DNA of 64,000 nt from Choanephora cucurbitarum (lineage: Eukaryota > Mucoromycota > Mucoromycetes > Mucorales > Choanephoraceae). A program made the position numbers and the translations under genes. The DNA lies in the NCBI GenBank assembly GCA_025331435.1, contig JAIWNI010000062.1, positions 1 to 64,000 on the forward strand, in the 5' to 3' direction. Below are positions 23,895-34,608 of this stretch, piece after piece (position 1 is the first letter of the stretch; the number at the start of each line of letters is the position of its first letter). The notes beneath the pieces are model-generated. The model made no database searches, was not told where the DNA came from, and saw only the letters and a list, made by a program, of their open reading frames with translations.

Positions 23895-24990
23895 CTAAAA
23901 ATTAGCAGAGTCAGAGAGGAACGAGCGCTCGACGAGGTGGCGCTCGACTTGCCAGCGAGTTTGCTGAAGAACTGCAATATAAACGAAGGCGGTGTCACTG
24001 AAGATGAAGAGCCAATGAGCACGCCAAATTTCGGATAGAGCGATGATTAAGAGATAGTTCGCTGCAACACGAGATAAGGGCAGACTGCGGATATTGGAGA
24101 AGTTTAGAGTGGAGAGGGCAGAGAAGATAAGATCAATAGTCGTATCTGGCCATAGAAATTCACGGATAAGATGGTCCCAGAAGAGAAACTTTTGTGGGCA
24201 TCGAAAGAAAAAGTGGAAAATGTCCTCGAAATCAAAACAGAGGAGGCAGCTCGGTGGCGAGTTGAGGGAGCGAGAAAGGAAAAGGCGTGTGGGGACTTTT
24301 TGGAAAATGAGACGAAAAACAGTGTTCCGCTGGATGGTTGAGAGGGCGAGGGCCCAGAAGCGTTTCCATGAGGCTATGGTCATTTGAGGACGAAGGAGAA
24401 GGCGGTTGCTCGAGTGCACAGTGACTAAACGTCGGAAAGCCTTGGACGCTGATTTGGCAGAGGCAAAATGTTGGTCATCCTCGCGAATAATAAGCCTGTG
24501 TTTAAAGGCGAAAAAGTCCAGGGAACGACGGATTACTGATACATGCATAGGGTTGTAGAGGCTCAAAGAAGAAGGGGTCAAGCATTGAGAGAATATGGGT
24601 TCCAGAGAGCAAATATTGTTGGCCAAAGCTCGGTGAAGCTTACCACTGACTGTTCGGATAGGCGTAGGAAGTTCCTCTCTAGGGATGGGTGTTAGGTAGT
24701 GGCCAAGAGGATGGTAACGGTACAAGTCGGATACCAAAGCATCACGGAGAATGGGAGACAGGCGAAACGTTGCACTAGGGATCACAACAGCTCGAAGTGG
24801 TAGGACTAGACATTCGAGAGAGTTGGGAATGTAAGTGAATTGGCGACGAGGTATGACATCCATTGTACGGCAGACCATGGAGACAGTAGTCAGGCTATTG
24901 CCAGGAGGGACATTAGGCCGAGCTCAAGGGAAGAGAAGGCCGACAAGTAACTGAGAAGAGTGGAAAGCATTGCAGAGATGGGCGCGAAGA
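23895..24990 (-). mobile_element. 5'-truncated LINE (ORF2 C-terminal part)
   Basis: A minus-strand frame of 327 residues ends at 23895 and matches only the region downstream of the reverse transcriptase in LINE ORF2. It contains SIQRNTVFRLIFQKVPTRL and the zf-RVT-type Cys cluster CLLCFDFEDIFHFFFRC, then AVLQQTRWQVERHL. The same arrangement appears at the 3' end of the LINE at 25-31 kb, which has the corresponding ICALC...MEHFLYEC and QAVWRCHWLFVF, but the two sequences differ, so they are different subfamilies. Upstream of 24878 the frame is broken and no reverse transcriptase is present. This is what 5' truncation during target-primed reverse transcription produces. GC content is visibly higher than in the flanks. 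Confidence 0.75.
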
Positions 24991-25356
24991 AAGTTATGCA
25001 CCAAATGGTGGTCTGTGCGGGGGAATTATATTATATAATTATCAACTCACAGAACAAATAAAAAACATGATCTTTGAACCTCAGTTGCCCTACTCATTTT
25101 AACATAAGGAATTGATTCCTGCCTTCTACCATAAGCCTAAGGATACCCAACTTCGATTTTAAAAGTCTCTAATATGTTATAGTCGCCAGCCATCTAATTT
25201 TTTGGGTCAACTAAATATGTCAAATTGAGCTTTACTAAATATAAGAGCATAAATAATAAGAATGTGTTAGTTCTGTTGTGTTTAACAATTTCTGACTGCT
25301 TGTGTAGTCACACAAAGTTAAAGAAACAAAAGCTATTCGCACGACTTTATGCGCCC

Positions 25357-26787
25357 ATGGTTTCTCCGCTACTGAACACTTTTGGGTCGTTGCCACCAGA
25401 CAGCCCCACATCATATCCGAATGAGTCTTTTCCGCCTCTTCCTTCTTCGCAGCCGTCTTCACCGCCTCCTTCTCTTCCTTCTCTCCATTCGCCTTCATCA
25501 GCCTCATCAGCTGTATCTAAGTTACGCACGATGTCCTATGCTTCTGCTACAGCATCATCTTCACGTAACCATAAAGAAACGGTTTTATTTCGTTCTTCGA
25601 CCGTTAACGGTCAAAATAACGTCACTACTAATTCAGTAGTTCATATGACTGGAACTACAGATCATTCTGTTTTTTACCATGTTCCTAAAAGCTTAACTCA
25701 TTTGAGGTCTGAGATCGCTCTCAAATTAAGTGAAAAGTTTCCATTTGGCGTGGGCCTTGGTCTGACTTCTTCAGAAGATCAGTCAGGTACCAACATTGAG
25801 ATTTCTTTAGTTTCTAAAGACGTCTGCGAGATGGCTGTTGCTCAACCCATAGTGATTGACTCAAAGCAATTTTTCGCCTCACTCGCCGTGCACTCTGATC
25901 AAGCTTTGTTGAAAGTCAATTTGACAAAACTTCCTATTTGGGAGGGTAAATGCTTGAAAGATTCTCTTCTTAATAACCTTTCACGTTATGATGTGTTTAG
26001 AGAAATTGTTTTGTATTTGGACGATTGGTCCGGATGTTGGTTTACTGGAAATGGTCATGTTTACCTCGAACGCCCTAATAACAATCAGAAGACCTACGAA
26101 ACCTTGACATATAAGATCCCGCTTGAAGGCGATAGCACCTTCTGTCTTGGCACATGGACAAACATGGGTAAGCACTGTGTTTACTGCAAAGATACTGGGC
26201 ATTACCGTAAGGAATGTACTACAGCACCCTCCGAGAAGCGTCGTTGTTATCAATGTGGAAACACTGGACATATTGCACGCAACTGCTTCAGAACTAAGAC
26301 CGACGATTCCACCTCCAACAAGCGCCGTAGAGATAAACGTCCTGAGACTATATCCCGTACCAAAGCTGTCACCTCAGTACCTGCAGGCAACACTCCCCCC
26401 ACTACTGATATTCCTGCTTCATTCGGTTTAGTCGGTGAACCTGAAGTAGTAGCCGAACCTGTGCCATCGTCTATGCTAATCAAGTCTTCTGAGAGTACAG
26501 AGATTGACTCTGTAGTAGTCACAAAAGTCTTGGATGTACCTACAGATTCACAGGATCGTCGTTCCTCTTGTATATCCAACCGACAACCGAAACAATTTGA
26601 GGAATATATCTCGTCCTCCCAGATTGATAAGGCCTGTAGGTGTGGTAGTTTGAGCCACCGTAAGACCAACCATAGCCAATGTCCTTTGAACAAAAAGAAC
26701 TTCAAGATTACGGATGTAATGGAAACTTCAGATGACGATATTCAGGTTGTGGATGATCAGCCAGATCTTCTATCTGATCGTCAGTAA
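25357..26787 (+). CDS. LINE ORF1 (zinc-knuckle nucleic-acid-binding protein)
   Basis: This is an intact frame of 476 aa from the first ATG, although the same frame is open for a further 132 nt upstream. The N-terminus is Pro/Ser-rich and probably disordered. The middle (about 130-300) resembles a Gag-like folded domain. Two CCHC knuckles follow, CVYCKDTGHYRKEC and CYQCGNTGHIARNC, and then a Ser/Thr/Val-rich tail with a final CRCGSLSHRKTNHSQC motif. In LINEs this protein packages the RNA into a ribonucleoprotein. The frame overlaps the upstream end of the ORF2 frame but not its likely start codon at 26879. Confidence 0.8.
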   Translation: MVSPLLNTFGSLPPDSPTSYPNESFPPLPSSQPSSPPPSLPSLHSPSSASSAVSKLRTMSYASATASSSRNHKETVLFRSSTVNGQNNVTTNSVVHMTGTTDHSVFYHVPKSLTHLRSEIALKLSEKFPFGVGLGLTSSEDQSGTNIEISLVSKDVCEMAVAQPIVIDSKQFFASLAVHSDQALLKVNLTKLPIWEGKCLKDSLLNNLSRYDVFREIVLYLDDWSGCWFTGNGHVYLERPNNNQKTYETLTYKIPLEGDSTFCLGTWTNMGKHCVYCKDTGHYRKECTTAPSEKRRCYQCGNTGHIARNCFRTKTDDSTSNKRRRDKRPETISRTKAVTSVPAGNTPPTTDIPASFGLVGEPEVVAEPVPSSMLIKSSESTEIDSVVVTKVLDVPTDSQDRRSSCISNRQPKQFEEYISSSQIDKACRCGSLSHRKTNHSQCPLNKKNFKITDVMETSDDDIQVVDDQPDLLSDRQ

Positions 26788-26878
26788 TATCCAATACCTA
26801 TCCCATCTTAGAAAACGAACAAAACCTCAAAAAAATTTAGAAAAGTCTTATAACCCACCAAAAAAATTCAACTATCCT

Positions 26879-29800
26879 ATGACCTTATCTTTACAACCAA
26901 CAATAACTACCTCAACATCTATTGTCAACGACAATATTTATCCTGTTACTTCTGAGCTTACTGCAAGCTCCTTCAAACTACAACTTGGCTCTATCAACTG
27001 TCCTGGTCTTCGCAAGACTGGCGATACCAATATTCGTAAACAGTTTATTCGTTACCTTCGTACTACCGCTGTAGATGTTCTAACCCTACAAGAAACCCAC
27101 GCCGACTCTGACCTCACCAAAGCAACGTTCCATATGCAGTTTCAATCTCACCAGAGCTTTTGGACAGAGCATTGTGGTATCGTCGTCTTCAATCCTGATC
27201 TTTCTATTTCCGATGTTGTCAAAAGCGACTGTGGAAGATGGATGAATGCTAAAATCTCTCATTCTACTGGCATTTTTGACCCAGTGTATATTACTGTGGT
27301 ATATGCTCCAGCCTCTCGACAGCTTCGCTCACCTTTCCTGTCGAACTTAAAACACTTACTGTCCACACCCAACTCTACCTTACCTAATGCATCTAGGCAT
27401 ATTATTCTGGGCGACTTTAATTATCTGCACTCAACCACTTTCCTATCTAGCTCTCGTCGACGACAAGCACCATCTGATTGGATCCAGTTTGTTTCTGAGA
27501 ATTATCAGGATGCTGTGACACCTCATGGATGCCCTTCTCTACCAACGTTTTGCCGAGGTTCTCAGCAATCATGCATTGATTACATCTTTATATCGAAGGA
27601 TTTGGCTTCTTGGCTCACCAAGGGCAGTGTTACCTACATCAATCCTTCATGGACAGATCATTTCATGTTACGTTCCACAATCCATCTTCTCTCAACTTCA
27701 TCTGTGGACGCCACCAAGAGCACTGGAAAAGGGCATTGGAGAGCACATCCCAAACTAGCATCAGATGCTCATTTTTGTGTAAAGCTTCACTCCGCCTTAA
27801 TGACTTCCACTTCTTCTATGCCTCATCGTTACTCTGCACAAGAGCGTTGGGAGGAATTTAAAGCTGTGGCTGCACGAATTGCACAAGCCCATTCCCAGAA
27901 AAAAGGCATTTAGTTTCAAGAAAGCTGAACACATTCTCCAGAAGAAGCGGCACAAGATTCAACAGCAGTTAATTTGGCGTCCAGATTTAGCTGCACAGTA
28001 TCTTCCACAGCAACAGATCGTTGATCAACAGCTACGATCCTTGCAGGAATATCACGTTGATACTCTAGCACTAAGAGCAGGCATCCGTTGGCGCGACTTA
28101 GGTGAACTGTCTGCCAGTTATCTAAAACGCACAGTTTCACAACGGGCAGCTAAGCATCTAATCCCCCCTTTGATTCATCCTGTCACACGAGAAATTAGCA
28201 CTACAAAGGAAGACATGCTCAATGCAGCGTCCAGTTATTATGAAAGCCTTTACTCTCCAGACCCTGTGAGTCAAGCTGCCATTAATGATTTGTTAACCCA
28301 CTTGCCTTCCAATGTGCGTTTGTCGGAGGACCAACAGGATTTGCTCACTCAACCTTTAACCCTGGATGACCTGCTCGATGGAGTTTCTCGTAGCCCCAAA
28401 AGGAGTAGTCCAGGCAAGGATGGCCTCCCGTATGAAATCCTGAGCCTCCTGTTTTTACATCCAGTTTGCCAATCCACTGCTGTTTCGGTTTACAATGATG
28501 CACTTCAAAATGCCATTTTCCCTTCCTCATGGCAAGAAACTATAGTCTCTCTTTTGCCTAAGAAAGGACAGCTTTCAGAACTCCAGAACTGGCGTCCCAT
28601 CTCGTTAATCAACACAGACGCTAAAGTCCACACACGTATTCTTAAAAGCCGGCTCATAGATTGTGCCGATGGCATTATCAATAAGTTTCAAACTGGCTTT
28701 GTAAGAGGTCGTTTTATTGCCGACAACGGCTTACTTATGAAGCTTGTCATGGATCATACTCGCCAATCAAGAGATTCTTCAATTAGTCTCCTCCTTGGTC
28801 AAGAAAAAGCCTATGACAGAGTCCACCCTGACTACCTGCGTCAGGTAATGCTTTACTTTGGTTTCCCTCTCATCATCGTCAACAGCATCTGTTCTCTGTT
28901 CTTCGACACCCGTCGTAGCTTGAACATAAATGGGCATCTGTCTCCTTCAGTTCTTCAGCGCAGGGGCCTTCGTCAGGGCGACCCTATCTCGCCGGTCCTT
29001 TTTAATCTAGCGTTTGAACCTCTTCTTCGACGACTGCTTCATGATAATCATCTTCAGGGCATCTCCTTGCCCCCTCCGATGTTTATCAATCAGCCCATTG
29101 GTCCTGTCACTCCAACTAAGCTCCTTGCCTATGCAGATGATGTAGTGTGCTTTCTCAAAAATTCTTCTGACTTACTTCGCCTACAGCTACACTTAGAAAC
29201 CTACTCACTCGCATCTAATGCGCAGGTTAATCTTCACAAGACTCAGGCTTTATCATTGTCTGGCAAGCCCTTTGTGGCCACTGGCATTTGGCGAAGTGCC
29301 TTGGTCGAGAATGGCATTACTCAGCTGCATGACTGTCGCTCTCTCTCCCCTTTGATTTACCTGGGTTGTCCACTCTATACATCCACTTCGCAACGAGATG
29401 ATTATTTGACAACTTTGACAGATAAAATTTCCCAAGCATGTGGTATTCACACCCAAAGAAGCTTATCAGTTCGAGGAAAGGTTACCATCCTCAACAGTCT
29501 AATCCTCTCACGTCTGTGGCACGTTTCAAGGGTATTGACGGTCCCTGATTCCTTTTTCAAGAAGATTGATTCTATTATGAGTTCCTTTCTCATGCGAAAA
29601 GCCTTCCCTCGGATAGGAATAGCCACGATGTTTCTGCCTCGGAAAAGAGGTGGTTTAGGCCTTTTGAATCCGCGACGTCAACAGCTTGTCCTTCAACTAC
29701 GATGGCTTCACCCTCTGTTGTCTTTCACTGATCCTGTTCTTCGTCCTCCGTCATGGGATGATTCATCTTTGAACCGATCTTTCGTCTTGCCATTTTTGAT

Positions 29801-30929
29801 TCAGTCTGCGCTCCATCACCTATCTACTATTCCCTTCACGGATCCCAATGAGTGGTGCCTACAAGACTTTCGTCTGCTCTTTTTGTTCCCTGATTTAAGA
29901 CCTTCCGTTCTCAGATCTTTTGAGAGCCCATTCTATTTGTTGTTCCGGTCCATAGACGCCCTCCCAAAGCCGTTTGTAGATGTTGTGGTTAGCCTAGAGA
30001 CATGCCTGAGTATCCCTTTGGGTTCTCTTTATCTACGTTCTCCGGATGTTGAAGTACCTCGTTCAATACAGCAATTGCCTTGTTCCACAGCTTACATTCT
30101 TGACTCTGCCTGTCGTCGTATTCAGCCAAAGACGTTAGATGTCATTGTAGCTCATCCTTACCTTGTGCGCAAGTTTCTCCGATGAGTAAGAACAAGCAAA
30201 TTGTTTCTTGCTCCATTCTTTGCCAGAGCTTTTATTCCGCCTGCTTATGCCCAGATTGGGTCTCATCCTTTTGTCCCTGTCGATCATCAACGGGTGGATG
30301 CATCGCCCTTTCTGTCTTCTATAGGCTTTGGTTCTACGGATCCCTCGCTCCAGCTGACATCTAAGGAATATCGAGCTTCTCTCATCCCTTCTTCACCATC
30401 TCAGCTAACGGCCAAACAGTGGAACCAATTCTGGTCTTATCTCTTGCCACATACCAGTCGGAATGTGTGATATCGCATTTTACTGGGTAAGCTTCCTTGC
30501 CGAGCAACCCTGCATGGTATCCTTCCGGCCATTTCTGACCCTATCTGTGCCTTATGTTCACAGGCAACTGACTCTATGGAGCACTTCCTTTATGAATGCG
30601 AAAGAAAACTCCCTGTTTGGAAAGAACTTTGGTCACAGCATTTTGCCGTCCCATTCACAACTCAGGCACTTCGAACGGCGCTCTTCGATCTCCACCTCCC
30701 CCCTTTAACTAAAGTATCATTTTGTCAAGACTCGTACTTCGTACTTGCCTCTGGGCTTCAAGCCGTTTGGCGGTGTCATTGGTTGTTCGTCTTTGACAGT
30801 GTTCCATTCCTCTCTGCCTCCGCGATCAATATGGCTACTAAAGATCTACTTCGTCACTCTCAAGAAGCCTTGTTTCAAAAAGGTGTGTCTCCTTTCCCTA
30901 TTGTGGGACTAAGCTTTCCAGCGTTCTAA
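26879..30929 (+). pseudogene. LINE ORF2: endonuclease and reverse transcriptase, broken
   Basis: The first frame (26879-27913) encodes an APE-type endonuclease with LQETHADSD, VVYAPAS, HIILGDFNYL, CIDYIFIS and WTDHF. The RT frame (to 30185) has WRPISLINTD, QTGFVRGRFIADN, RRGLRQGDPISPVLFN and the catalytic YADD. Three kinds of damage are visible. An A-run at 27898-27903 has one base too many, which shifts the frame between endonuclease and RT. In-frame TGA codons occur at 30183-30185 and 30468-30470. In RT motif A the catalytic Asp is replaced, the segment reading LLLGQEKAYDRV where LDxEKAYD is usual. After the second stop the same frame continues through the zf-RVT cluster to 30929. Nearly the entire protein is present but cannot be made. 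Confidence 0.85.
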
Positions 30930-31210
30930 CGGCAGATTTGTATATATTTTCCATCAAACCCATTCTCTCCACTCCTCTCACTCTCATCTATATACCGCTT
31001 TCTTAAAAAATTCATAAACCAAAAACAATAATGTGACTCGAGTTTACGCGTCACTCAATAAAGAGATTTTTCTCGATTGTTCTTTTTCTTTTCTCTCTCT
31101 CTCTCATCCTCTATTGTTTACACTGAATACTTATTTTACTTCTCTTTCCAAAGCTTTATCAATCTCTTATCATATTATTTTTATTTCGCTCTCTCTGCTC
31201 TTAAATCAAG

Positions 31211-33118
31211 ATGCCCAATTTGACTCAAGGTAAAAATATCTACAAATTGGTTTGCTTTGATTACTAAAAATATTTAATAGCCTTAAATGAGTATATCAGC
31301 AGCAACACGCAAGAGTTTATTATTCAAAGCCTTCCTTCTTTTGCTTCACACGAATTTGAAACAAGAGAAGCTCTGCAAACCAAGTTGAAAGGCAAATTCG
31401 CAGAAGCGTATCAGAAACACTATCCTGATAGCGAAATGCCAGCCATCCCAGGACACTATTTGACAAGATGAGCATTAAAATGCTCAAAGATTTCAATAAT
31501 TTGAAAAACAATGACATAAATCTTCTCAAGTAAGCGAATTTCTAAGTACATCAATATACTTTATCTGACTGACTGACTTTTTGTGCAGGCTCTCAATGTC
31601 TTACATTGTTAGTACGCTGAATGGTGACGATGAAGTCTACAGAAAGTACATTGACAATGATTTCTTCTGGAAAATTGTTGATAAATGTGTTTACCAGCCT
31701 TTGAATTATGTAACAGAAGAAGAGAAGGCTGAAATCAAAAAAGTCTGCAACAGCATCATCAAGGTACCATTAATGTTTACACTTTGTTTGTCTTCATGTA
31801 TTGAATTCTCATAAAAAAAAAATAGGAAGCCAAGCGCAGCATAAGTTCTGGTGTTGTAGCTGTGCTCAAGGAGCAATTGAAGTTAGCAGAAGAAGAAAAG
31901 AGAGACTCTCCCGTTTACCAAGCATTGCAGGCAATGAGCTATCTGTAAGTATCATTGGATTTTATTGATGAATTTCTATTCAATTTTTTGCATACAAGTC
32001 ACGACATGCAAAAAGAAAGGTTGACGACCATTACTACATCTTTTCCTCATAAATCGCCTCAGTTAACCTCTTCAAAACTACATCTTCTAACATAAAGTTT
32101 TACACTTATTCTAGGTTAAATGGGTTCGAAGTCTGGCCAAAGACGGCAAAAGAGTCTGAAGCTCAGAAAGTGAGCCGAATTAATGATTTGACGAATATTT
32201 TTTTCAAAGATTGCTCACTGAACACAAAGATGTAAGTGCGACAGTTGCTTTGCTAGTATTTGTATTTATTTATTTATTTTTTAGTGGAGAGACGATTGGT
32301 GATGCAACCAAGCATGCCTATGTGTTCAACGAGAGCAACTTCTCGAGCAACTCTGCCTCTGCCTCTGCCTCTGCCTCTGCCCTCTCTGCTCTCTCCTGCT
32401 GCTCTGCTTCTACTATTTCTTCCAGCAATTCTGGAAGAAAAATCGATCTTATTGTCAAAGATGACAAATGTTTTGAGTTGGCGTTTTGTGAATTCAAAGC
32501 TGAAAACAAAAAGACGACCACCAACCACCAACAAGGCAAGACTTTGAGGTTAAACCTCACAATTCTTGAAGAAATGAAGAAGCTCTTTGTCGATGAGCAA
32601 GTAATTTCTTTTGTTTGGACAGGTAAGTGATTAACATGGATTATCTAATAGCTATAACTCATATATAACAAAAGGACCTTTTGGTGCTTTCTTCTCCCTC
32701 CAAGAAAGTCAAGACGTCTTTGTTGCTCGGTTCGCTGAACCATTTATTTGGGTCGCTCGATAACCAAAACTATACGTGGGCTTTTATTGGGTGTAGTTAA
32801 AATTCCGCAGATGTAAAAAATTAGATGTATAAAAAGATGAAGCACTATTGAGCCCCCCTATTGTACCAATTGAATTAGTACAATTGGATGAAGACGCTTG
32901 CGACACCTTTGTCACCCTGTTAAATTGGAAGGTAATATTCAAAGAAAACCATATATTTTTATTCAATACAAATAACACTTCTCTTTAAATCAAATAGCGC
33001 CACTTGCTTTCTATCAGTGAGAAAGTAAGAGTCGCAAAGAGTAAGCCAGTCAGAAGAGAGGCTGAATACCCTAACGTATGTTTTACAGTCTGCAACCAGA
33101 AGAGGAGAAAAAGAAGTG
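31211..33118 (+). pseudogene. GRKIDL...EFK family gene, disrupted (possible PD-(D/E)XK nuclease fold)
   Basis: A spliced gene can be traced through exons 31211-31229, 31281-31529, 31589-31763, 31826-31944, 32115-32231, 32285-32622 and 32675-32763, with coding-like sequence continuing to about 33118. The N-terminal part is helical. The C-terminal core reads GRKIDLIV, then FELAFCEFKA, then a predicted helix QGKTLRLNLTILEEM and FVWTGPFGAFFS. I recognise this pattern (GRxIDL, E-x-K, a run of Arg/Asn-rich helix, then a G-Y/F-F segment) from an abundant uncharacterised Mucorales gene family. The Asp and E-x-K spacing resembles a PD-(D/E)XK nuclease core, which is inference. Damage includes a missing base near 31468 (AGATGAGC where frame needs one more) and a stop at 32761. 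A Ser/Ala-rich microsatellite (32345-32400) interrupts the segment before GRKIDL. Confidence 0.6.
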
Positions 33119-33291
33119 ATTGATCTTGCTCTCTTTTTTTCTGTTATTTGTTGTTGTTGTTGTTGTTGTTGTTGCTTTTTCCTGTCTCTTGTCCGTGTCT
33201 TTTTTTTTCCTTAATTATGAATACCATTGTAAATATATTTATTTTTATTTATACCATTACCTCAAACTATGTCTACAGCCTGCTTACTTAA

Positions 33292-33535
33292 AAGTAACTT
33301 AAGTCGGCAGTTGATTAAACCTTCTAATCGGCAGGAAGATTTGATAGGGGAAGTCAAATGGCTTGTGTTTTTCACCAAGACAAAGATGACAGCTTATTGG
33401 CAAAATCATATTGACTGGTTATTCTATCCAGAACTAACTATAAACTGCGGCTATATTATGTTCTGTGTACGCCAGAAGAACTGCAGTAAAGTAGACTTAT
33501 AAATATTTCAACTTGTAACCAAGCATTCTCGCAAC
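33292..33535 (-). repeat. Decayed solo LTR related to the 34.3-39.5 kb element
   Basis: This stretch aligns along most of its length with the 300-bp LTR at 34309-34608. It shares AAGTCGG-AGTTGATTA, GGAAGATTT, AAATGGC, TTTTTCAC-AAGA, AACTGCGG and the terminal TTGTAACCAAG...TCGC. It carries many substitutions and several deletions, including most of the first third after AAATGG. No internal coding region adjoins it, so it is a solo LTR left after recombination or a fragment. Strand is given to match the nearby full element. Confidence 0.75.
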
Positions 33536-34304
33536 TTCGGTTAGATGTCATGAATGAATGCTATATTCTTGTATTTGATGTGACTAAAATTGGACTGTGT
33601 GCTTCATAAATTACATCCTATGGCATAGTTTATTTTATCCTTTGCTTGTTTGATTTGTTTGAGCTAGTGTTTTCACAAGCAATCAACAGAACTGTGATAA
33701 AAATAAGCTTGAGCTAGTCTTCTTCAAATTTGCAACTCGCTGTCTTGTAACAAAACTGTCAGCCTGACCTACCTTTCAGAGCCGGCACATACATGTTTTC
33801 TCTTCTTCTGTTTCTTCGTTCGTAACACAATTTGTATTTAGCTATCCATAGATTTATATTTATGAATAAAGGTGGTATCCATAAAATAACTGCATGTACA
33901 GCACTCATCGCTAGCTGAAGGGTACCTTTTTGGCACATTTTGAGTTGTTGGAAAAAAGTCAATCTAACAAACAAATCATCTTGAGCTTTACATATACAAA
34001 AAGAAAAAAAAATATATTGCTATTTTCGAAACCAAAAGATAAAAGTAAAGCCAAACCTTCAAAGCCCTCACAGGTTTGATTTCTGGTACAAATCTACAGC
34101 GAAACATACATTCCTCTGTCGATCCGACACTTATCAGATTAGCTAATGCTTTTCCAGCCGGCTTGAGAATGACTAAGAAAAATGCCACAGAGTGTAGAGG
34201 AAAGAGCTAACGCGTTTCTCTTCATAAGCAAAAACTATGAGTAAAGTTCCACGCAACGAAGTTTGACACCAAATGCTTAGGTAGTCATTTGATTAGCTAA
34301 CAAA
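33536..34304. other. Intergenic region between LTRs
   Basis: Only short open frames are seen, without domains. No promoter or RNA gene can be supported. Confidence 0.45.
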
Positions 34305-34308
34305 AGTG

Positions 34309-34608
34309 TAAAATAAGTATGAAGTCGGTAGTTGATTAGGAGCCTTCTGATTGGCGGGAAGATTTAATAGAGGAAGTTAAATGGCAATATTTAACTAGAA
34401 ATAAATCTACAACTAAGACTTGTATTTTTCACAAAGATAAAGATAATGTTTTATTGATAAAAATATATTGTCTATTTATACTATTCAGAGTTGGTTATAA
34501 CTGCGGTTATACTGCGGTTGTTCACTGCGGTTACAGAAGGGTAGAATAACTGCGGTAAAGAAGTAGGCTTATTGAGATTCCGATTTGTAACTAAGTCGAC
34601 TCGCGACA
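34309..34608 (-). repeat. 3' LTR of element A
   Basis: A 300-bp repeat identical to 39179-39478. It contains three copies of CTGCGGTTA-like units near 34502-34536. The Gag-Pol frame ends inside it, at 34569. Confidence 0.9.

Larger units (their letters stand above)
25030..31020 (+). mobile_element. LINE (non-LTR retrotransposon), near full length, inactivated
   Basis: The element comprises ORF1 (25357-26787), ORF2 (26879-30929, broken) and an A-rich 3' end near 31000-31030. Its outer limits are approximate. The ORF order is an ORF1 with CCHC zinc knuckles, then endonuclease, reverse transcriptase and a C-terminal zf-RVT domain, as in L1/Tx1-like LINEs. It lies next to a 5'-truncated LINE in the opposite orientation. 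No target-site duplication could be assigned. Confidence 0.8.

Noticed and set aside
24094..24387. Plus-strand Arg-rich open frame
   Set aside because: It is antisense to the LINE ORF2 fragment. Its basic composition mirrors the Leu/Phe/Ser-rich real frame.
27879..27913. Programmed frameshift in the LINE ORF2
   Set aside because: The shift sits within the APE-RT polypeptide rather than at an ORF boundary, and the element also has stops and a motif A substitution. A simple one-base insertion in an A-run is the better explanation.
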